Positions 26,962-36,948 of a stretch of 64,000 nt of DNA are shown one piece after another. This stretch comes from Methylovirgula ligni (GTDB taxonomy: Bacteria > Pseudomonadota > Alphaproteobacteria > Rhizobiales > Beijerinckiaceae), in NCBI RefSeq assembly GCF_004135935.1, contig NZ_CP025086.1:3162001-3226000 (forward strand). The letters run 5' to 3'. Below the pieces are notes generated by a model. That model was not told the DNA's origin, did not search any database, and saw only the letters and a list, made by a program, of their open reading frames with translations. Both the position numbers and the translations under genes were made by a program. Within the stretch, counting starts at the first letter, position 1. The number at the start of each line of letters is the position of its first letter.

Positions 26962-27657
26962 TCACAAAACCTGCGCGATACCGGGGAGCAACGCCTGCAA
27001 ACGGCAAGGGCCGATCTGCGTCTCAACAAGCGCACCTGCTGCATCGCGGCGCAATTCGACAAGCACTTGCCGCCAGGCAACCTCGCGGTCTGGCCGCGCG
27101 ACGACAATGCGGCCATCCGACACCAAAAGTGCGACGAGATCGGGCGGAAGTTCATCGAGCCGGGCATGGATCAAGATGCGGTCGAACGGGCCGGCCGCCG
27201 CGGGAACGCCCAAACCGTCGGCGAAGATGACCTCGACATTTTGCCTGCCCAGCCGCTCGAGCCGCAAGCGCGCGGCGATCGCCAGAGTCTGAAACCGCTC
27301 GATGGAGACAACTTGCGCGCCGATCTCGGCAAGGATAGCCGTCGCGTAGCCAGAGCCGGTGCCGATTTCGAGCACACGCTGTTCGCGCGTTACGCCGAGC
27401 GCCGCGATCATCCGCGCGACAAGCGAAGGCTCGGACAATGTCTGGCCGCAACCGATCGGCAAAGCGAGATCGCGCCGCGCAAGATCCACGAAACGGTGGG
27501 GCACGAACATCTCACGCGGGACTTTCTCGAGCGCACGCAGAAGATCGAGATCGCGAATGCCGCTTGAACGCAGGCGCAACAGGAAGGCGGCCTTCTCCTC
27601 CCCGCGCGCGGTGGCGGCATCCTCTTCCGCGACAGCCAGCGATCCGATCCTCGTCAC
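26962..27657 (-). CDS. pcm: Protein-L-isoaspartate O-methyltransferase
   Basis: Repairs isoaspartyl residues in aged proteins using S-adenosylmethionine. 231 residues; AdoMet-binding motif I is VLEIGTGSGYA at 95-105, and the preceding PIGCGQTLSEPSLVARM (about 67-83) is the family's substrate-side signature. The start is GTG at 27657, with GGGGAAG upstream. It lies between surE and the nlpD-like gene, the classic surE-pcm-nlpD order. An extra N-terminal stretch of about 25 charged residues precedes the domain. Confidence 0.93.
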   Translation of the reverse strand: MTRIGSLAVAEEDAATARGEEKAAFLLRLRSSGIRDLDLLRALEKVPREMFVPHRFVDLARRDLALPIGCGQTLSEPSLVARMIAALGVTREQRVLEIGTGSGYATAILAEIGAQVVSIERFQTLAIAARLRLERLGRQNVEVIFADGLGVPAAAGPFDRILIHARLDELPPDLVALLVSDGRIVVARPDREVAWRQVLVELRRDAAGALVETQIGPCRLQALLPGIAQVL

Positions 27658-27771
27658 GTTCCGCGCTTCCCCGGCGCCGGCCGCTTCGAAAGCGCCAGCG
27701 GCCGAATCAGGTGAAGATTGACGATTTCACGAATTGTGTCGAGCCAAAAGCAGGTCGCGCCGCTGCCAACA

Positions 27772-28572
27772 CTATTCTGCGCGCTCTTTCTGCGAAGATG
27801 CGAATTCCGCGCGATCGAACAGCCGCGCATAGCGCGTCACCGAAACCTCATCGGTCATGTCGAGCTTCAGCGGCGTCACCGATATGCGATTGTTGCCGAT
27901 TGCTTCAATATCGGTGCCGGGACGACGCTCGGTGATGTCACGCTCGAAGGCGATCCAATAATAGGGATTGCCGCGGCCGTCATTGCGACGCTCAAGCCGG
28001 ACCAGTTGCATATCGCGGCGCCCCTGTATGGCGACGGAAACGCCCTTCACATCCTGCGCCGGGCAGCCGGGAAAGTTCACGTTGATCAGAACGTCGCGGT
28101 CGATGCCCTCCGCCAGCAGCGCCTTGATGATGCGCGGCGCGTGGACCTCGGCACAATCCCAGTCGAGCACGTTGTGATCGTCCGGATGATAGGTCTGCGA
28201 CAGAGCAATTGAGGTGATGCCGAGGATGGTGCCTTCGATCGCCGCGGCGATCGTGCCCGAATAGGTCACATCGTCGGCGATATTGGAGCCTCGGTTGACG
28301 CCGGAGAGAATGAGATCGGGTTGATGTGCGCGCAAAATCTCGCGCACGCCCATGATGACGCAATCCGTCGGCGTGCCCTTTACCGCGAAGCGGCGCTCGG
28401 AAATCTTGCGCAGCCGCAGCGGGTCGTTGAGCGAGAGCGAATGCGAGACGCCGCTTTGATCGTGCTCCGGCGCGACGACGAAGATGTCGTCGGAGAGCCG
28501 CGCCGCGATCCGCTCAAGGACTTCCAGCCCCGGAGCGTGAATGCCGTCGTCGTTGGTGACCAGGATGCGCAT
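27772..28572 (-). CDS. surE: 5'/3'-nucleotidase SurE
   Basis: Metal-dependent nucleoside monophosphatase linked to stationary-phase survival. 266 residues with the start MRILVTNDDGIHAPG (D8 and D9 bind metal), PEHDQSGVSHSL (about 35-46) and the SGVNRGSN motif (about 90-97). The ATG at 28572 lies 17 bases after serS ends, so it is co-transcribed with it. The C-terminal tail from about 250 is slightly longer than in E. coli and is charged. Confidence 0.96.
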   Translation of the reverse strand: MRILVTNDDGIHAPGLEVLERIAARLSDDIFVVAPEHDQSGVSHSLSLNDPLRLRKISERRFAVKGTPTDCVIMGVREILRAHQPDLILSGVNRGSNIADDVTYSGTIAAAIEGTILGITSIALSQTYHPDDHNVLDWDCAEVHAPRIIKALLAEGIDRDVLINVNFPGCPAQDVKGVSVAIQGRRDMQLVRLERRNDGRGNPYYWIAFERDITERRPGTDIEAIGNNRISVTPLKLDMTDEVSVTRYARLFDRAEFASSQKERAE

Positions 28573-28589
28573 GGGAGGGGCGATTCTCT

Positions 28590-30113
28590 TCAGGCCGCTT
28601 TCGTGAGTCGCGTGATACCGCCCATATATGGCAGCAAAACATCAGGCACCGTCACGGAACCGTCTTCGTTCTGGTAATTTTCGAGGACGGCGACCAGCGC
28701 CCGCCCGACCGCGACGCCGGAGCCGTTGAGCGTATGGACGAAGCGTGTCGTCTTGCCGCCCTCGGGCCGGTAGCGCGCTTCCATCCGCCGCGCCTGGAAA
28801 TCGCCGCAGACCGAGCACGAGGAAATCTCGCGATAACGCCCCTGCCCCGGCAGCCAGACCTCGATGTCATAGGTCTTCTGCGAGGCAAAGCCCATATCGC
28901 CGGTGCAGAGCGTGACGACGCGATAAGCGAGGCCAAGCCGTTTCAACACTTCTTCAGCACAATTCAGCAGGCGCTCGTGTTCGGCGAGCGACTGCTCCGG
29001 TGTCGTGACGGAGACGAGTTCGACCTTGGGAAACTGATGCTGGCGGATCATGCCGCGCGTATCGCGGCCCGCCGCGCCGGCCTCGGCGCGGAAGCATGGC
29101 GTCGAGGCGGTGACTCGGATCGGCAGGTCTTTTTCGTCGAGGATTTTTTCACGCACCAGATTGGTCAGCGGCACTTCGGCGGTGGGGATGAGCCAAAGCG
29201 TCCGCTTGGTGAGATGTTCGTTCCAATATTTCAGATCGAATTGAGCAAAAAGATCATTCCTCGCATCGCGCAGCACCTGATTTCGGGCATAGCGCTCGTC
29301 AAGGCCGCGGCCTTTCACGTCGCGGATATAATCTTCGACAAATTTCTCCGCGCGCGCTTCCGCTTCCGCCTCGATCGCGTCTTTCTTTTCGGCGCGCTGC
29401 TGCTCGTATTCTTTCATTGCCTCAAGTCGCGCGATCGGCTCCAGAAAGGTCGGGAACTGATCCTCCCGGAACTTCGGCAATTGCGCCGTGCCGAACATCG
29501 CCTCATCGCGGACCAGAAGCGGCGGGTTGACCTCCGCATAGCCGTGCTCGCCGGTGTGCAGATCGAGCATGAACTGGCCGAGCGCGCGTTCGAGCCGCGC
29601 CAACGCGCCTTTCAAGACGACGAAGCGCGCGCCGGAGAGCTTCGCGGCGGTGTCGAAATCCATGAGGCCAAGCGCCTCGCCAATCTCGAAATGCTCTCTC
29701 GGCGTGAAGGAAAATTCTGGCTGCTTGCCAACGGCGCGCAACTCGGGATTGTCGTTCTCGTCCTTGCCGAAAGGAACCTCGGCGAGCGGAATATTGGGAA
29801 CCCAGGCGAGCGTGTCTTCAAGCTCCTTGATCGCCTGACGTTCCTCCTCCTCGAAGCCCGGCAGCGCGGCCTTGAGATCGGCGACCTCCTGCTTCAGGAC
29901 TTCGGCCCTGGCGGCATCGCCCGCCTTCATCGCCGCACCGATTTCCTTCGAGGCCGCATTGCGGCGCTCCTGCGCGGCCTGCGCCCTGGCGATGGCGGCG
30001 CGGCGCTTGTCGTCGAGCGCGAGCAGCTTCGCAGACAATGGCTCCGCGCCGCGGCGCATCAGGCCAGTGTCGAAGGCTTCCGAATTCTCGCGAATCCATT
30101 TGATGTCGTGCAT
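28590..30113 (-). CDS. serS: Seryl-tRNA synthetase with an internal insertion
   Basis: Charges tRNA-Ser in the cytoplasm. The N-terminal coiled-coil arm (about 30-100) and class II catalytic domain are complete: [17 protein letters not shown], the motif 2 region [14 protein letters not shown] (about 341-354) and motif 3 near the C-terminus ([18 protein letters not shown]). At 507 residues it is about 80 longer than usual. The excess is one block at about residues 220-304, between KFREDQF and LWLIPTAEV, rich in Glu, Lys, Arg and Ala and probably helical. The reading frame is uninterrupted through it. It lies between tatC and surE. Confidence 0.96.
   Translation of the reverse strand: MHDIKWIRENSEAFDTGLMRRGAEPLSAKLLALDDKRRAAIARAQAAQERRNAASKEIGAAMKAGDAARAEVLKQEVADLKAALPGFEEEERQAIKELEDTLAWVPNIPLAEVPFGKDENDNPELRAVGKQPEFSFTPREHFEIGEALGLMDFDTAAKLSGARFVVLKGALARLERALGQFMLDLHTGEHGYAEVNPPLLVRDEAMFGTAQLPKFREDQFPTFLEPIARLEAMKEYEQQRAEKKDAIEAEAEARAEKFVEDYIRDVKGRGLDERYARNQVLRDARNDLFAQFDLKYWNEHLTKRTLWLIPTAEVPLTNLVREKILDEKDLPIRVTASTPCFRAEAGAAGRDTRGMIRQHQFPKVELVSVTTPEQSLAEHERLLNCAEEVLKRLGLAYRVVTLCTGDMGFASQKTYDIEVWLPGQGRYREISSCSVCGDFQARRMEARYRPEGGKTTRFVHTLNGSGVAVGRALVAVLENYQNEDGSVTVPDVLLPYMGGITRLTKAA
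29202..29456 (-). other. Charged helical insertion inside serS
   Basis: Codes for about residues 220-304 of seryl-tRNA synthetase. In E. coli and in rhizobial homologues as I remember them, about 10-15 residues separate KFxxDxF from LIPTAEV; here there are about 85. Sequence is dense in E/K/R/A with Y and F (for example [20 protein letters not shown]), suggesting a helical hairpin. Confidence 0.75.
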
Positions 30114-30128
30114 GAATGAACTCGAAAA

Positions 30129-30914
30129 TCAGGTGCCGGCCGCCGCCTTGGCCGCCTCCTCGGCGCGCCGCCTCTCGATGAAGGCGACCGAGACGATCGA
30201 AAGCTCGTAGAGGAGCAGGCCCGGAACGGCAAGGGCCAACATGGAGAAGACATCGGGCGGCGTCAGGATCGCGGCGGCGGCGAAGACGAGCACGGCGGCA
30301 TAGCGGCGCTGGCGGCGCAGGAAAGGAGCATCGACGAGGCCGACGCGGCCGAGCAACGTCAGCACCACCGGCAATTGGAACACCACGCCGAAGCCGAAGA
30401 TCAGCGTCATGATCAGCGATAGATATTCACTGACGCGCGGCAACAGTTCGATCTGCGCCCGCCCCGGCTGCGCCGCCTGCTGCATGCCGAGGAAGAAGGT
30501 CAGCAGATTTGGCAGGACAACGAAATAGACGAGCAAAGCGCCGAGCAGAAAGAAGACCGGCGTCGCAAAAAGATAAGGCGCGAAAGCCCGCCGCTCCTGC
30601 TTGTAGAGGCCAGGCGCGACGAAAGCATAGATCTGCGCCAGGATCACCGGACAGGCAAGAAAAGCGGCAGCGAAGAAAGCCACCCTGACCTGCGTGAAAA
30701 AATATTCCGGCGGCGACGTGTAGATGAGCTTCGCGCCGGGCCCCGCCACGCGCTCATAAGGAATGAGCAGGATGTTGTAGATGCCCTTGGCGAAGAAGAA
30801 GCAGACGATAAACATCACGACGAAGACGAGAAGCGCCCTGATGAGACGCGCACGCAATTCAATCAGATGGTCAATCAGCGGGGCGCGTGTCGCCTCGATA
30901 TCGGCGTCGGTCAT
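30129..30914 (-). CDS. tatC: Sec-independent protein translocase TatC
   Basis: Core receptor subunit of the twin-arginine translocase, which exports folded proteins. 261 residues with six membrane helices; the N-terminal PLIDHLIELRARLIRAL and FFTQVRVAFFAA segments and the conserved FxP-type YAFVAPGLY region bind Tat signal peptides. I take the ATG at 30914; a TTG four codons upstream is possible. Follows tatB by 18 bases and precedes serS by 15, consistent with a single tatABC-serS-surE-pcm transcript. Confidence 0.95.
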   Translation of the reverse strand: MTDADIEATRAPLIDHLIELRARLIRALLVFVVMFIVCFFFAKGIYNILLIPYERVAGPGAKLIYTSPPEYFFTQVRVAFFAAAFLACPVILAQIYAFVAPGLYKQERRAFAPYLFATPVFFLLGALLVYFVVLPNLLTFFLGMQQAAQPGRAQIELLPRVSEYLSLIMTLIFGFGVVFQLPVVLTLLGRVGLVDAPFLRRQRRYAAVLVFAAAAILTPPDVFSMLALAVPGLLLYELSIVSVAFIERRRAEEAAKAAAGT

Positions 30915-30932
30915 GGAGGGGCTCAACGCAGA

Positions 30933-31343
30933 TCATTCATTGGCGGCGCGGGCCACAGGCGCAGTCTCGGGTGCAGCTTCGTTAATCTCAGGCGCGGAAA
31001 CGGCAGCGACCGGAAGCGCCGCGACTTCCACAGGAACGGTTTTGACCGGCGCCTCGACCTGCCGCATGACACTTGCGATTTCGCTGTTGGCCGTTTGCAA
31101 CGGATCGAAACCGAGGTCTATCTTGGCGCTCTCGGTCAATTTGTTGACGTCAGCTTTCAAATCCTCGGCGCCGGCCTCATTCATCGCCGTCATGAACTGA
31201 GCCTGGAATTCGGCTCCCATGCGGCGCAGCTTGGCGAGCGCCTGCCCCGCCTGCCGCATAACGCGCGGTAAATCCTTCGGGCCGATGAAAATAAGCGCCG
31301 CGATCGCGATGATGATCAGCTTACCGGCGTCGAATTCAAACAT
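30933..31343 (-). CDS. tatB: Sec-independent protein translocase TatB
   Basis: Partner of TatC in the Tat signal-peptide receptor. 136 residues: a short N-terminal membrane helix beginning MFEFDAGKLIIIAIAALIFIGPKDLP (hinge GPKDLP), an amphipathic helix RVMRQAGQALAKLRRMG, and a loose Ala/Pro/Val-rich C-terminal tail. The order tatA-tatB-tatC with TatC next distinguishes it from TatA. Confidence 0.95.
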   Translation of the reverse strand: MFEFDAGKLIIIAIAALIFIGPKDLPRVMRQAGQALAKLRRMGAEFQAQFMTAMNEAGAEDLKADVNKLTESAKIDLGFDPLQTANSEIASVMRQVEAPVKTVPVEVAALPVAAVSAPEINEAAPETAPVARAANE

Positions 31344-31387
31344 CGGGGCTTTCGCTCACATTCCTCGAGACCGCCTTCAGGAAAAGT

Positions 31388-31402
31388 GGAAACCGGTTTT
31401 CC
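31388..31402. repeat. Palindromic repeat between tatA and tatB
   Basis: GGAAACCGGTTTTCC is a near-perfect palindrome in the 89-base tatA-tatB gap, within GGAAAAGTGGAAACCGG followed by TTTTCCGTCCGAAAGC. I recall closely similar AAGTGG/ACCGGTTTTCCGTCCG sequences scattered between genes of Hyphomicrobiales genomes, so this is probably a dispersed repeat; it could also form an mRNA hairpin altering the TatA:TatB ratio. Confidence 0.45.
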
Positions 31403-31432
31403 GTCCGAAAGCTGTCCAATTGCCTGAAGAGA

Positions 31433-31663
31433 TCAACTCGCCTTCTGCGACTGGGACGCCGGAGTCGCCTCGACAGAAGGGCGATGGTCGAGCGATTGCG
31501 GCGCCGCAGTCGGCGGCGTCTCCTCGTCGGCGAGACCCTTCTTGAAGGATTTAATGCCCTTGGCGAAATCGCCCATCAGGTCGGAAATCTTGCCCTTGCC
31601 GCCAAACAGCAGAAGCACGACGGCACCGAGTATCAGCCAGTGCCAAATCGATAACGATCCCAT
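31433..31663 (-). CDS. tatA: Sec-independent protein translocase TatA
   Basis: Pore-forming Tat subunit. 76 residues: membrane helix [27 protein letters not shown] hinge, amphipathic helix [19 protein letters not shown] with the TatA-type FxxGxxxFKKG pattern, then a Thr/Pro/Gln/Ser-rich tail. First gene of the tat set; about 120 bases separate it from the ATP12-family gene upstream. Confidence 0.96.
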   Translation of the reverse strand: MGSLSIWHWLILGAVVLLLFGGKGKISDLMGDFAKGIKSFKKGLADEETPPTAAPQSLDHRPSVEATPASQSQKAS

Positions 31664-31786
31664 TGCGGATCTCCATTTTCACTCTGGCCGGAACCTAAGC
31701 CCCTAGCTGGGCGAAAACAAGGATAGCGCGCATTTCCCGCCCTTTTTACGCCGCCAAGGCAGGCACGTGGTTAGCAGAGCGCTTGA

Positions 31787-32584
31787 TTAGTGAGGCGCCT
31801 GACTCAGCTTCCAGACGGTCTCCGCCGCCGCCATATCGGCGAAACGCCGGCTACGCCGGGCCGTAGCCTCGCTGTCCGTTCCCCATTGCCGGACCTGGAA
31901 GTCCTCGTCCACATGGGCGGCGGCCCAGGCTTGGTCGAGGCTATGAGACCCCTCCGCCAGCGCCAGGGCGATGAGAATGGAGCCGGCCAGCGCCGTCATC
32001 ACAGAAAGGCTGGCTAGAAGAAACGGTGCCGCCGGCCCGGCGGCAATCTCGGCGATCCGCGCCCTGACCGCCGCCCTCGCCTCGGGTGGCTGGGCGACGA
32101 AAACCACGCCCTCGGCGCAAAAGAACCGTGCGCCGAGTTGCGCCGCAGCAAAATCCAGAACCGGGTCCCACGCCGCCGCCTGAGCCTCGGCAAGACTCGC
32201 GGGCTCCGCGGCACGGTAGCAAACGAGATCGGTTTCGGCATATTTGGCGATTTCGTCGATCACCGCGTCCATTTGATGCGCGACGCCGTCGATGGCGGTG
32301 AAGGCAAGCCGGGTCAGCGGCATCGTGGCGAAATCGATCTTGTCGCCCTGCGCGCGCCATTCGCCAGCGACCGCCTCAGCAAGTGCCGCGCTAGGCAGAA
32401 CCAGCTCGCTCTTGGCCGGGGTCTTGGCCACGCGGCCGTCGAGGACGAGAGCGAAGCCGGTCCCAGAGGGGGCGATGCCCACTTCCTTGTAGAAACGTTG
32501 CGGCAGCGGTTTTTGCATATCGCGGCGGGCCAGCGCGATCGGGTCGCTCGGCTCAGCCGGGGGGGTGGTAAGGTCCTCACGCAT
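31787..32584 (-). CDS. ATP12-family chaperone for F1-ATPase assembly
   Basis: A 265-residue homologue of the mitochondrial ATP12 factor, which binds the F1 alpha subunit during ATP synthase assembly; alphaproteobacteria share it with mitochondria. The body shows FYKEVGIAP and LDGRVAKTPAK near the N-terminus (about 30-56), the conserved EWRAQGDKIDFATMPLTRLA (about 75-94) and the C-terminal HVDEDFQVRQWGTDSEATARR. It lies upstream of tatA on the same strand and divergent from ppc. Confidence 0.9.
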   Translation of the reverse strand: MREDLTTPPAEPSDPIALARRDMQKPLPQRFYKEVGIAPSGTGFALVLDGRVAKTPAKSELVLPSAALAEAVAGEWRAQGDKIDFATMPLTRLAFTAIDGVAHQMDAVIDEIAKYAETDLVCYRAAEPASLAEAQAAAWDPVLDFAAAQLGARFFCAEGVVFVAQPPEARAAVRARIAEIAAGPAAPFLLASLSVMTALAGSILIALALAEGSHSLDQAWAAAHVDEDFQVRQWGTDSEATARRSRRFADMAAAETVWKLSQAPH

Positions 32585-32710
32585 AGACGTTCTTTAACGC
32601 AGAATGGCCGGGGGTGAAATGTCGCGCTACGGCGGCGAAAAATAGCCAGCATGGCCCTGCGCCAGAGGCTATAGATGGGGCCAGAACCACGGGAACGACG
32701 GGAGCGAACG

Positions 32711-35491
32711 ATGAACAAGGAAACCGCCAGGACCCAATTTTCCGCGGACCGCGAACCCGATCGCGCGCTCAAAAACGATATCCGCCTCCTCGGCCGTATC
32801 CTTGGCGACACGGTGCGCGAACAGCAGGGGGAGGATATCTTCGACCTCGTCGAGGCCATTCGCCAGAATTCTGTGCGCTTCCATCGCGACGGCGACGAAG
32901 GGGCGCGGCGTAAGCTCGAATCCATCCTCGAATCGCTGACGCCCGCACAATCCGTGCAGATCGTGCGCGCCTATTCCTACTTCTCGCACCTCTCGAACAT
33001 CGCCGAGGATCAGAACCAGATCCGCCGGATGCGGCGCGACGCTATCGCCAACCAGCCGGCAAAGCCCGGCACATTGGCCCGCGCCCTCGCCAGTGCGCAC
33101 GAGGCCGGCATCACCGCCCCGCAATTGCAGGATTTCTTCGACAACGCCTTTATGGTCCCGGTCCTCACCGCCCATCCGACGGAGGTGCGGCGCAAGAGCA
33201 CCATGTCGCGCGAGATGGCGATTGCACATCTTCTCGAGCGTCGCGACCGCCAGGAATGGTCGCCGGACGAGGAAACCGAGATCGAGGACAAGATCCGCCG
33301 CGCCGTCCTCATTCTCTGGCAGACGAGCCTGCTGCGCCGCACCAAGCTCAATGTCCGCGACGAAGTCTCCAACGGCTTGGCCTACTACGACTATACCTTC
33401 CTCCGGGAAGTGCCGCGGCTCTATCAGCAGGTCGAGCGGCAGGTCCGTGCTTATGATGCCTCGCTGGAAGAGGCGCCGATCGGCTCCTTCCTGCGGCTCG
33501 GCAGTTGGATCGGCGGCGACCGCGATGGCAATCCTTATGTCGATGCGGAGGTCGTGCGCGCGACCACGCGCATGCATGGCGAGCGCATCCTTGCCTTCTA
33601 TCTCGACGAGCTCGACAAACTCGGCACCGAGCTTTCGGTGAGCGCCGAGATTGTCGAGGTGACTGACGAATTGCGCGAACTCGCCGCGAGTTCACCCGAC
33701 TCCTCCCCGCACCGGATGGCGGAGCCCTATCGCCGCGCTGTAACCGCCATCCGCGGCCGGATCGCGGCCAATATCAGCGCGATCGACGAGCATTATCCGG
33801 TCAAGCGCGCCGGCGAGGCCATGCCCGCCTATCACAATGCCGACGAATTCCGCCGCGACCTGCACATCATCGATCAATCGCTGAAGCTGCATGGCTCGAA
33901 GCTTCTGACGCGGGGACGCCTGCGCGCGCTGCGGCGCGCGGCAAGCTGTTTCGGCTTCCATCTCACCACGCTCGATCTGCGCCAGAATTCCGATGTGCAT
34001 GAGCGCATGATTGCGGAATTGCTCGACGCCGTGGCGCCCGGCACAGACTATACGTCCCGCAGCGAGGACGAGCGGGTCGCCCTCCTCGTCAAGGAACTGA
34101 ACGAAGTCCGTCCGCTGATCTCGCCGTTCTTTTCCTATTCGGATGAAACCCGCAAGGAACTTGCGATCTTCCAGGCCGCCGTCGAGGCGCGCGCGATCTA
34201 CGGCACCGAGGCAATCCGCACGAGCATCATCTCGAAGGCGGAATCGGTCTCCGACATGCTCGAACTCGCGGTCATTCTCAAGGAAGTCGGCCTCGTCGCG
34301 CCGGACGGCAAGAGCAAGATCGACATCGTGCCTCTGTTCGAGACGATCGAGGATCTGCGCAATTGCGCCGCTGTCATGGAAAGGGCCTTCAGCCAGCCGG
34401 CCTACCGCCGCCTTGTCGAAAGCCGCGGCGATACGCAGGAGATCATGCTCGGCTATTCGGACAGCAACAAGGATGGCGGCTTCGTCACCTCGGGCTGGGA
34501 ATTGTACAAAGCCGAGATCGGTCTGGTCGAAACTTTCAAGCGGCATAAGGTGAAGATGCGCCTCTTCCACGGCCGCGGCGGCTCGGTCGGCCGCGGCGGC
34601 GGCCCGGCCTATGAGGCGATCCTCGCCCAACCGAGCGGCGCGGTGGGCGGCCAGATTCGCGTCACCGAACAGGGCGAAATCATTTCATCGAAATATTCCA
34701 ATCCCGATGTCGGCCGGCGCAATCTCGAAACCTTCGTCGCCGCGACCTTCGAGGCGTCGTTGCTGATGCCGGAGGCGCACGCCCCGCGCGAGGAATATCT
34801 CGACGCGATGGAAGAGCTTTCAGGCTCTGCCTTCAACGCCTATCGGGCGTTGGTTTACGACACCCCGGAGTTCGAGGCTTATTTCTGGGGATCGACCGTC
34901 ATCACCGAGATCGCGACGCTCAACATCGGCAGCCGGCCGGCCTCGCGCACCAAGACACGGAAGATCGAGCACCTGCGCGCCATTCCCTGGGTATTCTCCT
35001 GGGCGCAATGCCGCCTGATGCTGCCGGGCTGGTTCGGCTTCGGCTCCGCCTTCAAGGCCTGGATCAAGAAGCACCCGGACACCGGCCTCACGTTCCTGCA
35101 GGACATGTATCGGGAATGGGGCTTCTTCCGCACCATGCTCTCCAACATGGAAATGGTGCTGGCCAAGAGCAACATCGGCATTGCCTCGCGCTATGCCGAG
35201 CTGGTTCCCGACCGCAAGGTACGCGACAAGATTTTCCAGGCCATCCGCGCCGAATGGCTGGCCTCGATCGATGCGCTGCTGAAAATCACCGGCCAGAAGG
35301 AATTGCTGCAGGACAATCCGGCGCTCGACGCTTCGCTCAAGATGCGCATTCCCTATCTCGATCCGCTGAACCATGTGCAGGTCGAATTGCTCAAGCTGCA
35401 TCGCGCGGCGGACAATCAGGACGAATCGATCCTGCGCGCGGTGCAGATCACGATCAACGGCATCTCCGCCGGTCTGCGCAACAGCGGCTAA
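32711..35491 (+). CDS. ppc: Phosphoenolpyruvate carboxylase
   Basis: Fixes bicarbonate onto phosphoenolpyruvate to give oxaloacetate, replenishing C4 acids. 926 residues with both catalytic signatures: [12 protein letters not shown] around H155 and the glycine-rich loop [14 protein letters not shown] at about 619-632; QRMF-equivalent [11 protein letters not shown] and the C-terminal RNSG are present. The ATG at 32711 is chosen because GGGAG lies just before it; an ATG 12 codons upstream lacks a site. fumC follows after 21 bases and then maeA, so PEP, oxaloacetate, malate and pyruvate interconversion is coded together. In methylotrophic relatives this enzyme serves the serine cycle. Confidence 0.97.
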   Translation: MNKETARTQFSADREPDRALKNDIRLLGRILGDTVREQQGEDIFDLVEAIRQNSVRFHRDGDEGARRKLESILESLTPAQSVQIVRAYSYFSHLSNIAEDQNQIRRMRRDAIANQPAKPGTLARALASAHEAGITAPQLQDFFDNAFMVPVLTAHPTEVRRKSTMSREMAIAHLLERRDRQEWSPDEETEIEDKIRRAVLILWQTSLLRRTKLNVRDEVSNGLAYYDYTFLREVPRLYQQVERQVRAYDASLEEAPIGSFLRLGSWIGGDRDGNPYVDAEVVRATTRMHGERILAFYLDELDKLGTELSVSAEIVEVTDELRELAASSPDSSPHRMAEPYRRAVTAIRGRIAANISAIDEHYPVKRAGEAMPAYHNADEFRRDLHIIDQSLKLHGSKLLTRGRLRALRRAASCFGFHLTTLDLRQNSDVHERMIAELLDAVAPGTDYTSRSEDERVALLVKELNEVRPLISPFFSYSDETRKELAIFQAAVEARAIYGTEAIRTSIISKAESVSDMLELAVILKEVGLVAPDGKSKIDIVPLFETIEDLRNCAAVMERAFSQPAYRRLVESRGDTQEIMLGYSDSNKDGGFVTSGWELYKAEIGLVETFKRHKVKMRLFHGRGGSVGRGGGPAYEAILAQPSGAVGGQIRVTEQGEIISSKYSNPDVGRRNLETFVAATFEASLLMPEAHAPREEYLDAMEELSGSAFNAYRALVYDTPEFEAYFWGSTVITEIATLNIGSRPASRTKTRKIEHLRAIPWVFSWAQCRLMLPGWFGFGSAFKAWIKKHPDTGLTFLQDMYREWGFFRTMLSNMEMVLAKSNIGIASRYAELVPDRKVRDKIFQAIRAEWLASIDALLKITGQKELLQDNPALDASLKMRIPYLDPLNHVQVELLKLHRAADNQDESILRAVQITINGISAGLRNSG

Positions 35492-35512
35492 CGTATGCCG
35501 CCGGAGGACGGC

Positions 35513-36901
35513 ATGAGCGAGGTCCGGCGCGAAAGAGACAGTCTCGGCGAGGTCGATGTCCCCGCCGACAAGCTCTGGGGCGCGCAAACGCAGAGGTCGC
35601 TGGCTTATTTCAGTATTGGCCGCGATCTCATGCCGCCGGAACTCATCCCGGCCTTCGCCTTGATCAAGCGCGCGGCCGCGACGGTGAATGCGGCGGAGAG
35701 GCGGCTCGATAGCGAAACGGCGAAGCGCATCGTCGCGGTCTGCGACGAAATCCTCGCCGGCGAACATGCCGATATGTTCCCGCTGCACGTCTGGATGACG
35801 GGCAGCGGCACCCAGTTCAACATGAACGTCAACGAAGTGATCGCCAACCGCGCCGCCGAGATCGCCGGCAAGCCGCTCGGCGGCAAGGACCCGGTCCACC
35901 CCAACGATCACGTCAACCTCTCGCAATCCTCGAATGATGCCTTTCCCACGGCGATGCATATTGCCGCTGTCGTCAATGTGAAGAGCCGGCTCGTGCCGGC
36001 CGTCGCGGCGCTTCGCGACGCCATCGCCACCAAGGCAGGCGCGTGGCGCGACATCGTCAAGATCGGCCGCACCCATCTGCAAGACGCGACGCCGCTGACG
36101 CTTGGCCAGGAATGGTCAGGTTATGCCCATGCGCTGAGCGAAGATCTCGTTCGCCTCGACGATGCGTTGAAAGGCGTCTATCCCCTGGCGCTCGGGGGCA
36201 CCGCGGTCGGCACCGGACTCAACGCCACGCGGACATTCGCGGCGGCGGCCGCGGCCGAGATCGCCCGCCTCACCGGCCTGCCCTTTTCCACCGCGCCGAA
36301 CAAATTCGCGGCGCAAGGCGCGCATGATGCGCTCGTCCAGCTCTCCGGCACTTTGCGCACCCTCGCCGTTTCGCTTTACAAGATCGCCAATGATATAAGG
36401 CTTCTCGCCTGCGGACCCCGCGCGGGTTTTGCCGAACTCATCCTGCCCGAGAACGAGCCCGGCTCCTCGATCATGCCCGGCAAGGTGAACCCGACCCAGG
36501 CCGAAGCGCTGACCATGATCGCGGTACAGGTGATGGCCAATGATGTTGCGGTGGGCTTCGGCGGCGCCGGCGGCCATCTCGAGATGAATGCCTATAAGCC
36601 GCTGATCATCGCCAATCTCATGCAGTCGATCATCCTGCTCGCCGACGGCTGCACCAATTTCCGCAAATATCTCATCGAAGGCACCAAGCCGAACCGCAAG
36701 AAGATCGATGAATATGTCGCGAACTCGCTGATGCTCGTGACGGTGCTGAGCCCGGTGATCGGCTACGACAAGGCGGCAGAGATTGCCCATTACGCGGCCG
36801 AGCACGACTTAAGTCTTAAGGACGCAGCTCTGCATCTTGGCTATATCAGCGGTCAGGATTTTGATCGTGTGGTCGATCCGAAAAAGATGATAAATCCGTA
36901 A
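35513..36901 (+). CDS. fumC: Fumarate hydratase, class II
   Basis: Iron-independent fumarase interconverting fumarate and malate. 462 residues, the usual length. The fumarase/aspartase signature [11 protein letters not shown] is at about 316-326, [13 protein letters not shown] (about 92-104) and [18 protein letters not shown] (about 182-199) complete the active site. ATG 35513 has GGAGG nine bases upstream and is preferred over an in-frame ATG at 35495. Between ppc and maeA, probably in one transcript. Confidence 0.97.
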   Translation: MSEVRRERDSLGEVDVPADKLWGAQTQRSLAYFSIGRDLMPPELIPAFALIKRAAATVNAAERRLDSETAKRIVAVCDEILAGEHADMFPLHVWMTGSGTQFNMNVNEVIANRAAEIAGKPLGGKDPVHPNDHVNLSQSSNDAFPTAMHIAAVVNVKSRLVPAVAALRDAIATKAGAWRDIVKIGRTHLQDATPLTLGQEWSGYAHALSEDLVRLDDALKGVYPLALGGTAVGTGLNATRTFAAAAAAEIARLTGLPFSTAPNKFAAQGAHDALVQLSGTLRTLAVSLYKIANDIRLLACGPRAGFAELILPENEPGSSIMPGKVNPTQAEALTMIAVQVMANDVAVGFGGAGGHLEMNAYKPLIIANLMQSIILLADGCTNFRKYLIEGTKPNRKKIDEYVANSLMLVTVLSPVIGYDKAAEIAHYAAEHDLSLKDAALHLGYISGQDFDRVVDPKKMINP

Positions 36902-36948
36902 CCTCATCTCGCCGATCGATTCAATGCGAACGAATTTGGAACTGAACA

